Positions 57,099 to 64,000 of a DNA stretch of 64,000 nucleotides are shown piece by piece. How positions within the stretch are numbered: position 1 is the first letter of the stretch; the number at the start of each line of letters is the position of its first letter. The stretch comes from Hyphomicrobiales bacterium. Its GTDB lineage: Bacteria > Pseudomonadota > Alphaproteobacteria > Rhizobiales > Rhizobiaceae. Below the pieces are notes generated by a model that worked only from the letters and a program-made list of their open reading frames with translations, searched no databases and was not told the origin of the DNA. The position numbers were made by a program, and so were the translations under genes. The stretch covers positions 1 to 64,000 of the forward strand of contig UBUL01000015.1 of NCBI GenBank assembly GCA_900468625.1, written 5' to 3'.

Positions 57099-58514
57099 TT
57101 GCTGTTAGCTGCCGCCATGGCGAAGATCGTGGCATTGGCTGCATATTTCTATCAGGCGGCAGTGGCTTTCGGGCTGCTGATCGCGGTGGCGCGTCTGCTG
57201 ACGCCAGCGGATTACGCCGCCTATTCGCTGTTCATCTCCATCAGTCAATTCGGCTCCATCTTCTGTTTCGAATGGATTCGCTTTGCCTGCAGCCGTTTCT
57301 ATCCCGGACACGGCCCCGGAAGCGAAGCTCTGGAGCGCAAGGCGCTGACGATCGAATTTGCAGCATGTGCAGCGGTTTGTATGGTCGCTGCCTCGGTTTC
57401 GATCCTTTTTTCGGTATCGGCAGAGATTGCCATCCTTGGCGGCCTGGTTGCCATCCTGCAGGGCGGCAGCGACTTGCATCTCACCATGCTTCGCTTCCGT
57501 CAGGAGTTTCGCATCTTCTCCCGGCTGCAGGGTTCGCGCGCCACCATTCTCGCAATCGGCACGCTTGCGGGCGCCGCCGTCGCTCCGACCTTTACTTGCA
57601 CCGTCATCGGCCTCATGGCCGGTTATGTCGCTTATGGCCTCCTGGCCGCGTTTCTGACCCGCAACAGCTTGCGCGAGGCAGCATCCTTCGAGCCGCAGCT
57701 GGTGCGCAAGCATTTCGTTTACGGCAGTGTTGCCGCCTCGGCATCCGTCATCGGCATTTTGTCGCCATTGGGATTGAAATCGATCCTGACCGCCATCCTC
57801 GGAGCAGGGCCGGCGGCCGGAGCATTGCTGGCGCTCGATCTCTTGCAGCGGCCATTCGTGCTGATCGTTTCTGCCCTGCAGGCGATCCAATATCCCGATG
57901 TCGTTTCGACCTATGATCGCGAAGGAGCAACGCCGGTCTTCAGAAGGCAGCTTGGAGAGTATTATTCGCTGCTGACAGGTCTCACGTTGATGACGGCGGC
58001 CGGTATTTTTGCACTGCTGCAACCTGTCGGACAGTTCGTTATTGCCGTCAGCCTGCGCGATGGATTTCTAGCGGCGGCGCCTTTCGTCATCGGTCTTGCG
58101 GCATGTCGGGCGCTGACGTTCAACATGCTGCCGACGCCGGCGCATCTGCAGCATCGGTTGCTGGCAATCCTCATGCTCGCGGCTGTGGATTGTGCGCTGT
58201 TGAATGCCGGCGTATTGGCTGGGGGGTATCTAGGCTCTTACAACGATGCCGCCCTTATGGCCGGCGGCATGATCGGCACCTTGTGCGCGCTGGCGATCGG
58301 CGTGAAGGTCATGATGTCCCTTGCCTTCGATTTCGTCTGGCCGCCCGTCGTCTTTTCCGCCATTGGTCTCGTCGTACCCGTGCTGGCGACCGCAGGTTTC
58401 GGCTATTCGCTCTGGATATCGGTATTGGTTGGAGTTGTCGGTGGCGCGCTCTTCTGCCTGCTCGGCCTCTACAGCTACTTCATCACCATGTTCCGGCCAC
58501 AAGCCCGGTCCTGA
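57099..58514 (+). CDS. Polysaccharide flippase (Wzx/MATE-type oligosaccharide translocase)
   Basis: A 471-residue integral membrane protein with about 12-14 helices, of the polysaccharide biosynthesis/MVF group. AVARLLTPADYAAYSLFISISQF at the N-terminus is the typical R-x-L-x-P-x-x-Y motif after helix 1. It would flip an undecaprenyl-linked glycan unit across the inner membrane. The start is uncertain: TTG at 57099 has no good RBS, ATG at 57117 neither, and the frame is open upstream with no start codon. The convergent glycosyltransferase gene fits a small surface-polysaccharide locus. Confidence 0.75.
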   Translation: MLLAAAMAKIVALAAYFYQAAVAFGLLIAVARLLTPADYAAYSLFISISQFGSIFCFEWIRFACSRFYPGHGPGSEALERKALTIEFAACAAVCMVAASVSILFSVSAEIAILGGLVAILQGGSDLHLTMLRFRQEFRIFSRLQGSRATILAIGTLAGAAVAPTFTCTVIGLMAGYVAYGLLAAFLTRNSLREAASFEPQLVRKHFVYGSVAASASVIGILSPLGLKSILTAILGAGPAAGALLALDLLQRPFVLIVSALQAIQYPDVVSTYDREGATPVFRRQLGEYYSLLTGLTLMTAAGIFALLQPVGQFVIAVSLRDGFLAAAPFVIGLAACRALTFNMLPTPAHLQHRLLAILMLAAVDCALLNAGVLAGGYLGSYNDAALMAGGMIGTLCALAIGVKVMMSLAFDFVWPPVVFSAIGLVVPVLATAGFGYSLWISVLVGVVGGALFCLLGLYSYFITMFRPQARS

Positions 58515-58520
58515 AGTCTC

Positions 58521-59627
58521 TCAGAGATCCTCGAGAATAGAGAGCACGCAGTCGGCGCTGTCGTCCCAGGAGAAGCGGGCGACGTTCTCATGGCCGCGCC
58601 GGCGCAGATCCTGGCGCAAGGCCTCGTCCGTCGCAATCCGCCGCATTGCGGAAACGAGTTCATCCTGCCGGAGGGGATCGAAGTAGAGCGCGGCATCGCC
58701 CGATGCTTCGCGCACGGCGGGAATATCGGCTGCGAGTACCGGGCAGCCCTGTGTCATCGCTTCCAGCGGCGGAATGCCGAAACCCTCGTAGAGGCTGGGG
58801 AAGATGAATGCGGTGGCATGACGTTCCAGGGCGGCGATTTCCGCATCGCTGAGCCGGCCCGGGAAGAGCAGGCTGCCGGCGGATTGCTGGTTGTCCGATT
58901 TGAAGACGGTCGGCGCGGAGCCACCGACGACCACGAGCTTCTGATCTTCAGCCTTCAATGTTTCGAAAGCGCGGATGGCGAAGGCAAGATTCTTGTTGGG
59001 CTTCATGGTTCCCACAAGCAGGAAGAAGCTTTGCGTCTTCAGGCCAAGCCGCTGCATCACCGTATCGTCCGGTTCGATAGCGGCGAAATGATCGACGGCA
59101 TTGTAGACGACATCGATACCGGCCGAAGGAACCCGGAAAACGGAGGAAAGCTCCTGCCGCGAGAATGCGGAAACGGTGCCGATCTTGGCGGTGCGGGTCA
59201 GCACGGTACCGAGCGCACCGTGCAGCAGCCGGTAGCTGCGCTTGAAGGATTGCGGATGGCGGAAGATCGTCACGTCGTGGATGACGACGGCCTGGCGGCG
59301 ATGCAGAAGGGGGCCGCTGCCGCCGAAGCCGATCAGGCGGCTGCCGCGCGCGCGGGAAAGCAATGATGTCTGTTCCCACACATGACCGGGCGCGGAACCG
59401 AAACTATCGATTTCTATTGCCGAGAGTCTGATATCGATGGGCGTATTTCGCGGTACGGCCAGACGCCAGCGCGCGCCTTTCAGCGAAGCGGGCAGGTCGC
59501 CTGCGGAGATCTTTCGGTCGAGTGCCAGCGTCAGCTCGCGCGCGAAGCGCTGCACGCCGGACAACGGCTGGCCAAGAAAACGCCCATTGATGACAATAGA
59601 TTGCACGCGAAAAACCCGATATTTCAT
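58521..59627 (-). CDS. GT4-family glycosyltransferase
   Basis: A 368-residue GT-B enzyme. VINGRFLGQPLSGVQRFAREL opens the N-terminal domain as in mannosyl- or rhamnosyltransferases of surface polysaccharide clusters; the donor site is LVGTMKPNKNLAFAI and FPSLYEGFGIPPLEAM (E-x7-E). It transfers a sugar from a nucleotide donor, retaining configuration; sugars are not determinable. The start is uncertain: ATG at 59627 has no RBS, and GTG seven codons later would begin VQSIVINGRF, closer to the family start. The gene ends seven bases from the flippase gene on the other strand. Confidence 0.85.
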   Translation of the reverse strand: MKYRVFRVQSIVINGRFLGQPLSGVQRFARELTLALDRKISAGDLPASLKGARWRLAVPRNTPIDIRLSAIEIDSFGSAPGHVWEQTSLLSRARGSRLIGFGGSGPLLHRRQAVVIHDVTIFRHPQSFKRSYRLLHGALGTVLTRTAKIGTVSAFSRQELSSVFRVPSAGIDVVYNAVDHFAAIEPDDTVMQRLGLKTQSFFLLVGTMKPNKNLAFAIRAFETLKAEDQKLVVVGGSAPTVFKSDNQQSAGSLLFPGRLSDAEIAALERHATAFIFPSLYEGFGIPPLEAMTQGCPVLAADIPAVREASGDAALYFDPLRQDELVSAMRRIATDEALRQDLRRRGHENVARFSWDDSADCVLSILEDL

Positions 59628-59686
59628 TGATCGGATACAGCTTGCATCATTTTGTTTAGAGAAGGTTTAGCTGGACTTACGCGATT

Positions 59687-60310
59687 TTACGCAAGTGCGT
59701 CCTTGCTGCCGATCACCGTAACGCCTCGGGCTCGCATGTCGTCAATCGCCGCCTTGACGCCGGCAGGGTCGATTCCTCGGCTCGCATCCTCGATAAAACG
59801 CACACTGACGCCAGGCAGCATTTCGACGGCATCGAGGGCGGAGAATTTTACGCAGTAGTCGGTCGCCAGTCCGCACAGATCGAGCTCGGTGACATGCTTG
59901 CTGCGCAGATAGGCGGCAAGGCCGGTGAGGGCTGCCTGGTCGTTGTCGCGGAAGGCGGAATAGCTATCGACTGCGGGGTTCTGGCCCTTTTGCTGGACGA
60001 AATCGACGGCGCCGATGTGGAGATCCGGGTGAAACTCGGCATCTTCGCTGTTCTGCACGCAATGGTCTGGCCACATCATCTGCGGCTTGCCCGAGAGCAT
60101 GCCGATTTCAAAGGGCTTCTTGCCGGGATGGGAGGAGGCGAAGCTGCCGTGGCCGGCTGGATGCCAGTCCTGTGACGCAACGATCAGGTCGTATCTGCCG
60201 CTGTCGATCAGCCTGTTGGCAACAGGCACCACCAGATCTCCTTCGGGAACAGGGAGATTGCCGCCAGGGCAGAAGCCATTCTGGATGTCGATGAGCAGCA
60301 GCGCTTTCAT
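59687..60310 (-). CDS. pncA: PncA, nicotinamidase
   Basis: A 207-residue cysteine hydrolase converting nicotinamide to nicotinate in the NAD salvage pathway. LLLIDIQNGFCPGG gives Asp8, QKG Lys108 and ATDYCVKFSALDA Cys153, the catalytic triad; the metal site is SQDWHPAGHGSFA (Asp48, His50, His54). The start at 60310 follows GGAAGGAC; a longer in-frame form at 60349 is not conserved. Single gene, 109 bases before the sugar symporter's stop. Confidence 0.93.
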   Translation of the reverse strand: MKALLLIDIQNGFCPGGNLPVPEGDLVVPVANRLIDSGRYDLIVASQDWHPAGHGSFASSHPGKKPFEIGMLSGKPQMMWPDHCVQNSEDAEFHPDLHIGAVDFVQQKGQNPAVDSYSAFRDNDQAALTGLAAYLRSKHVTELDLCGLATDYCVKFSALDAVEMLPGVSVRFIEDASRGIDPAGVKAAIDDMRARGVTVIGSKDALA

Positions 60311-60419
60311 GAGGCCGTCCTTCCGGTTTGTTGCGCCGCACGATGCCAAGCGGCGCGCTTGGGATCAAGCCCTTTGCGCCGCACCGGAAATCCGGCGAGG
60401 CGCAACGGCTATGTCAGTC

Positions 60420-61703
60420 TCAAGCAGGCTTGTGGCCCTTGAGGCCATAGAAGGCGATGTAGAGGTAGCAGATGATCGGCATCAGGAAGGCGAGATGGAT
60501 GCCGATGGTGTCGGCAAGGCCGCCCTGGATGACCGGCAGGATGGCGCCGCCGACGATGGCGAGGCATAGGATGCCCGAACCCTGGCTCGTATATTTGCCG
60601 AGGCCATGGAGCGCCAGGCTGAAGATCGTCGGGAACATGATCGAATTGAACAGGCCGATCGCCAGCACGGACCACATGGCGGCGTGGCCTGTTGTCAGCA
60701 CGGTGATCACAAGCAGGATGATGACCGCACCAGCATTGAAGGCGAGCGCCTTGCCGTCATCGATGTGGCGCATGATCAGCGAACCGACGAAGCGGCCGAT
60801 CATGGCGCCGCCCCAGAAATAGGAGACGTAATGCGCGGCATCGGCTTCGGAGAGATGGGCGATATCCGGCTGGCTCAGGAAGTTGACGAGGAAGCTGCCG
60901 ACGCTGACTTCGGCGCCGACATAGAGAAAGATGCCGACAGCACCGAGCACCAGATGACGATACTGCCAGGCAGACCCGCCGCCGCGCATGGGTTCGATGG
61001 TTTCCTCGTCTTCGACTTCGGGAAGCTTGAGAGCCGCGAAGACGGCAGCGAGCACCAAGAAGGCTGCTGCAAGAAGCAGATAAGGGAACTTTACCGCGCC
61101 GGCTTCGGCCAGCCGCGTGGCATCGATTTGTTCGGGAGTAGCGTTGGCGGCGGCAACGGTCGCGGCGGACAGGATCAGCATCGCGCCGAAATACGGTGCG
61201 ATCGTCGTACCGAGCGAGTTGAAGGCCTGCGTCAGGTTCAGGCGGCTGGCTGCCGTATCCGGCGGTCCTAGCACGGTGACATAGGGGTTGGCGGCAACCT
61301 GCAGGATCGTGATGCCGGTGGCGAGCACGAAGAGAGCGCCCAAGAAGAGGGCATAGACGCGGTAGCTGGCGGCCGGGATGAACAGCGCGCAGCCGACGGC
61401 TGCGATCGCAAGGCCGACGACGATGCCCCATTTATAGGTGATGCGCTTCACGAGCGCGCCAGCCGGCAGCGATACGACGAAATATGCGCCGAAAAAGCAA
61501 AGCTGGATGAGCATCGCTTGCGTGTAATTGAGCTGAAAGACGCTTTTCAGGTGCGGGACCAGAATATCATTCAGGCAAGTGATGAAGCCCCACATGAAAA
61601 AGAGTGAGGTGAGTGCGATGAGCGCGAATTGGTAATTGCCCTGGCCTTGATGTGCGGATGCACGGACGCTGGTGGGCGCAGAGCTTGTTGCTGAGCCAGC
61701 CAC
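60420..61703 (-). CDS. FucP-type MFS sugar:H+ symporter
   Basis: A 427-residue 12-helix transporter of the fucose/glucose-galactose permease family. [23 protein letters not shown] (N-terminal signature with the ND motif), [19 protein letters not shown] and [12 protein letters not shown] are characteristic of FucP/GluP. Sugar could be fucose, glucose or galactose. The start is a GTG at 61703 with GAGGA seven bases upstream. It is followed in the transcription direction by pncA. A palindrome TAGCATGCTA lies 152 bases upstream. Confidence 0.87.
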   Translation of the reverse strand: MAGSATSSAPTSVRASAHQGQGNYQFALIALTSLFFMWGFITCLNDILVPHLKSVFQLNYTQAMLIQLCFFGAYFVVSLPAGALVKRITYKWGIVVGLAIAAVGCALFIPAASYRVYALFLGALFVLATGITILQVAANPYVTVLGPPDTAASRLNLTQAFNSLGTTIAPYFGAMLILSAATVAAANATPEQIDATRLAEAGAVKFPYLLLAAAFLVLAAVFAALKLPEVEDEETIEPMRGGGSAWQYRHLVLGAVGIFLYVGAEVSVGSFLVNFLSQPDIAHLSEADAAHYVSYFWGGAMIGRFVGSLIMRHIDDGKALAFNAGAVIILLVITVLTTGHAAMWSVLAIGLFNSIMFPTIFSLALHGLGKYTSQGSGILCLAIVGGAILPVIQGGLADTIGIHLAFLMPIICYLYIAFYGLKGHKPA

Positions 61704-61854
61704 TTTTTTATCCTCGGTTCTTGTTGTTGCCAGACTTCGAGATTCGAGCCGGGAACGGACCGAGATACGAGCTGGCAGCGGCTTGCCGAGGTGTCACTGG
61801 AGACGCGAAACCCCGAAGCCACCAGACCGATATAATCGATTAGACCCATATTGG

Positions 61855-61864
61855 TAGCATGCTA
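61855..61864. promoter_or_regulatory. Palindrome upstream of the sugar symporter
   Basis: TAGCATGCTA is a perfect 10-bp palindrome within TTGGTAGCATGCTAGC. It lies in the 256-base gap before the FucP-type gene, where GntR- or LacI-type sugar regulators could bind. No regulator gene is adjacent and the assignment is tentative. Confidence 0.3.
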
Positions 61865-61959
61865 GCGATGCGGATTTTGCAATGCAGCAATGCGGGAACC
61901 CGCAAGTCCCACATGCGTCTCTGATGCCGTTAAAGTCTGGCAGCGCCGGCCTCTGCGAG

Positions 61960-62607
61960 TTAATCGAGAGCCAATCCTTCTTCAATAATCGACTTCTTTA
62001 CGGCGTCGCGTTGTTTCACGCGGCGATACCAGGCTGCGAGATGATCCAGCTCGTCGAAATGGATGCCTGCCTTGTAATAGGACTTGAGCCGCGCGGCCTG
62101 GCCCCAACCCGTCAACGCAAAGAGATAGGCGTCGGCAACCGTGAAGCTTTCGCCCATCAGGAAGGGATGGTCGGCGAGGTGCTTGTCGATCCATTGGAAG
62201 CGCTGTTCGAGCTTCGGCCTCGCCGTCTCGACATAGTTTCCCGCCAGCCGCGCATAGAGGAGCGGAATGAACCCCTTGTGAATCTCCGTTGAGAGAAAGC
62301 CGAGCATTTCCTGCAGCTTGTAACGTTCCAGGGTGCCGGCGGCCGGCGCCAATCCAGCCTCGGGCTTTAGGTCTGCCAGATACTGCACGATCGCCGGTCC
62401 TTCCCGCAGAATATTCCCGTCGGCGAGCTCGAGAACGGGGACGTAGCCGTGCGGGTTGACGCTGTAGAAATCCAGTCCGGTCTCGGCTTTGTGAGTGGTG
62501 TGATCAACCCTGATCAGCCCGACGTCCAAGCCGAGTTCGTTGATGACGATATGGGGTGAAAGCGAGCAGCTTGCGGGCATGTAATATAGTTTTACTAGGG
62601 TCTCCAT
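61960..62607 (-). CDS. Glutathione S-transferase, beta-class type
   Basis: A 215-residue GST. LVKLYYMPASCSLSPHIVINELGLD is the beta-class N-terminus with the catalytic Cys (in PASCSLSPH); VNPHGYVPVLELADGNILREGPAIVQYLAD is the glutathione-binding thioredoxin fold; FTVADAYLFALTGW is the N-capping box of the C-terminal helical domain. It conjugates or reduces electrophiles. The start was set at 62607 for homology though no RBS is clear; ATGs 16 and 31 codons upstream exist. Divergent from an HxlR gene, which probably regulates it. Confidence 0.87.
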   Translation of the reverse strand: METLVKLYYMPASCSLSPHIVINELGLDVGLIRVDHTTHKAETGLDFYSVNPHGYVPVLELADGNILREGPAIVQYLADLKPEAGLAPAAGTLERYKLQEMLGFLSTEIHKGFIPLLYARLAGNYVETARPKLEQRFQWIDKHLADHPFLMGESFTVADAYLFALTGWGQAARLKSYYKAGIHFDELDHLAAWYRRVKQRDAVKKSIIEEGLALD

Positions 62608-62702
62608 GGTGTTTTCAGTGCCAGCCTTCGATTGGAAGGGCTGGGGCTCAACCATGTAGTTCACTCGGTATAGAATCGTAAGAACGGAAAAATTTGACAT
62701 CT

Positions 62703-62721
62703 AGGTACAAAAATTATACCT
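62703..62721. promoter_or_regulatory. Operator-like inverted repeat between gst and hxlR
   Basis: AGGTA-N9-TACCT (62703-62707 and 62717-62721), a 19-base inverted repeat with A/T-rich centre. It lies 22 bases before the HxlR ATG and about 95 bases before the gst start, where a divergent regulator would control both genes. A further AGGTA at 62733 follows. Confidence 0.5.
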
Positions 62722-62743
62722 CCTCCAGCATGAGGTATGTCCT

Positions 62744-63079
62744 ATGAAAAAGACCGTGACTGGCTGCTCCGTCGAGGAGGCGATGCATTTGCTGGGTGGC
62801 CGCTGGCGGCTGCTGATTGTGTCCTATCTGATCGATGGACCTCAGCGCTTCAACGAATTGCGGCGCCTGATGCCCGGCATTTCACAGAGGATGCTGACGC
62901 TGGACCTGCGGGCGCTGGAGGAGGCGGGTCTTATCAGGCGGACGGTCTATCCGACGGTTCCGGTGAAGGTTGAATATTCGCTGACGGAGGATGGGAGCCG
63001 GCTGGAGAAGGTGGTGGCCGTGGTCAAGGAATTTGGGTTATGGCTGAAGGATCGGGATGTTCAGGTGCCTGGAGAGTGA
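62744..63079 (+). CDS. HxlR-family transcriptional regulator
   Basis: A 111-residue winged-helix protein. CSVEEAMHLLGGRWRLLIVSYLIDGPQRFNEL and ISQRMLTLDLRALEEAGLIRRTVYPTVPVKVEYSLTEDG are the HxlR DNA-binding domain. The Cys in the CSVEEA position near the N-terminus (Cys8) matches the redox- or electrophile-sensing cysteine of HypR/YodB relatives, consistent with control of a GST gene. The first ATG at 62744 fits the family length. Confidence 0.9.
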   Translation: MKKTVTGCSVEEAMHLLGGRWRLLIVSYLIDGPQRFNELRRLMPGISQRMLTLDLRALEEAGLIRRTVYPTVPVKVEYSLTEDGSRLEKVVAVVKEFGLWLKDRDVQVPGE

Positions 63080-63233
63080 GGCTTTACCAGAGCTCGTAAT
63101 ATAAATCCCGCCAATCCGGGTTGTGTTTTCGATTAGCTCGATCCTCCACTGTCGATACCAGCGTTTCAGGGATTTCTCCCGCTGTATGGCTGAAACGTAT
63201 CTGCGTGATCTTCATACCAGACGAGCCGGTCCG

Positions 63234-64000
63234 TCAAACCCTCTCCACAAACCCATCCAACACGCGCTTCTGCCCGGCGCGGTCGAATTCGATCGTCAGC
63301 TTGTTGCCCTCGATCTCGGAGACATTGCCGTTGCCGAACTTGATGTGGAAGACGCGGTCGCCGATGGCGAATTTTGAGGGTTCGGTGGAGGTGGATTTGG
63401 CCACCAATTCGCCGTCGATGGTGCGCACCTTGGGGCCGCTCTCGCCATAGCCGATGCGCTCGACGGCGTGGCCGGAGCGGCTGCCCCAATTGTCGCGTGT
63501 CGCGTCATTGCGGTTTGCCTGGGCACGCTTCCAGCCCGGTGTGGAATAGGTGTTGGCGAAAGGATCGGCCTTGTCGAAGCGCGACTGGCCGTAGCCGCCT
63601 CGGCCATATCCGCCATAGGACTGCTCGACTTCGGCAACCTGAACATGCGTTTCCGGCAGTTCGTCGAGGAAGCGGGAGGGGATTGTGGATTGCCAGAGAC
63701 CGTGGATGCGGCGGTTGGAGACGAACCAGATGTGGCAGCGGCGCTTGGCGCGGGTGATGCCGACATAGGCGAGGCGGCGCTCTTCCTCGAGGCCGGCGCG
63801 CCCGCTTTCGTCGAGCGAGCGCTGATGCGGAAACAGGCCTTCCTCCCAGCCGGGAAGGAACACGGTGTCGAATTCCAGGCCCTTGGCGGAGTGCAGCGTC
63901 ATGATGGAGACGGCGTCGAGATTTTCGTTCTGCTCGGCATCCATGACGAGGGCGACATGTTCGAGGAAGCCGCGCATGGATTCGAAACTATCCATGGAGC
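63234..64000 (-). CDS. uvrD: UvrD/PcrA-type DNA helicase, C-terminal part (truncated by the window)
   Basis: The last 254 or so residues of a superfamily 1A helicase; the frame continues past the right edge. VSIMTLHSAKGLEFDTVFLPGWEEGLFP holds motif V and EEERRLAYVGITRAKRR motif VI (Arg finger). A Gly/Tyr-rich linker (about 125-145 of the visible part) leads to the C-terminal Tudor-like domain (FAIGDRVFHIKFGNGNV and GFVERV), which in PcrA/UvrD binds RNA polymerase. It acts in nucleotide excision and mismatch repair and displaces stalled polymerase. Start and helicase core are outside the window. Confidence 0.93.
   Translation of the reverse strand, partial: SMDSFESMRGFLEHVALVMDAEQNENLDAVSIMTLHSAKGLEFDTVFLPGWEEGLFPHQRSLDESGRAGLEEERRLAYVGITRAKRRCHIWFVSNRRIHGLWQSTIPSRFLDELPETHVQVAEVEQSYGGYGRGGYGQSRFDKADPFANTYSTPGWKRAQANRNDATRDNWGSRSGHAVERIGYGESGPKVRTIDGELVAKSTSTEPSKFAIGDRVFHIKFGNGNVSEIEGNKLTIEFDRAGQKRVLDGFVERV

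Overview
The window looks like a chromosomal segment of an alphaproteobacterium of the Rhizobiaceae, most likely Rhizobium or a close relative. The evidence is the high-GC coding style, a betaine-lipid btaAB operon, a pyrophosphate-dependent phosphofructokinase, the rhizobial form of the division and cell-wall (dcw) cluster with an FtsZ carrying a very long linker, and intergenic elements of rhizobial RIME type. This is inferred from gene content; there is no 16S rRNA gene in the window.

Layout. 1-14.4 kb: an accessory and envelope-maintenance region with a 25-residue membrane microprotein, a DMT exporter, five peptidoglycan-active enzymes (MltB-type, GH25, two SLT transglycosylases and an AmpD-type amidase), btaA-btaB for phosphate-free membrane lipids, a serine hydrolase, a LysE exporter, pfp and a DjlA-like co-chaperone. 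14.5-14.9 kb: the RNase P RNA gene. 15.1-29.5 kb: the main dcw operon mraZ-rsmH-ftsL-ftsI-murE-murF-mraY-murD-ftsW-murG-murC-murB, preceded by four phased TGGGN repeats that match the MraZ operator. An MHS-family transporter and an aquaporin then interrupt the cluster, which resumes at 32.1-37.1 kb with ddlB-ftsQ-ftsA-ftsZ, followed by lpxC, bamD, recN and ligA (to 44.7 kb). A cdh gene lies antisense between recN and ligA.

44.7-56.8 kb: small independent units: a GNAT enzyme; an ArsR-type repressor with an SRPBCC protein behind a promoter that carries two copies of an inverted repeat; CreA; CheW; a Sco1/SenC protein with a flavin monooxygenase and prmA; a 46-residue basic protein; a large aminopeptidase P; azlCD; DUF2164; panC-panB. 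57-64 kb: an O-unit-type flippase and a convergent glycosyltransferase, nicotinamidase, a FucP-type sugar symporter, a glutathione S-transferase divergent from an HxlR regulator, and the 3' end of a UvrD/PcrA helicase that runs off the window.

The core genes form one functional programme: MurE/F/C/D/B, Ddl, MraY and MurG make lipid II; FtsW and FtsI polymerise and crosslink it at the septum; FtsZ, FtsA, FtsQ and FtsL organise the divisome; LpxC and BamD supply the outer membrane; the hydrolases in the first 14 kb remodel the sacculus. I see no phage, insertion sequence, CRISPR array, tRNA or rRNA. The most interesting signals are regulatory (MraZ boxes, TTAA-N2-TTAA elements ahead of both dcw blocks, ArsR and HxlR operators, a possible PHO box) and two very small genes.
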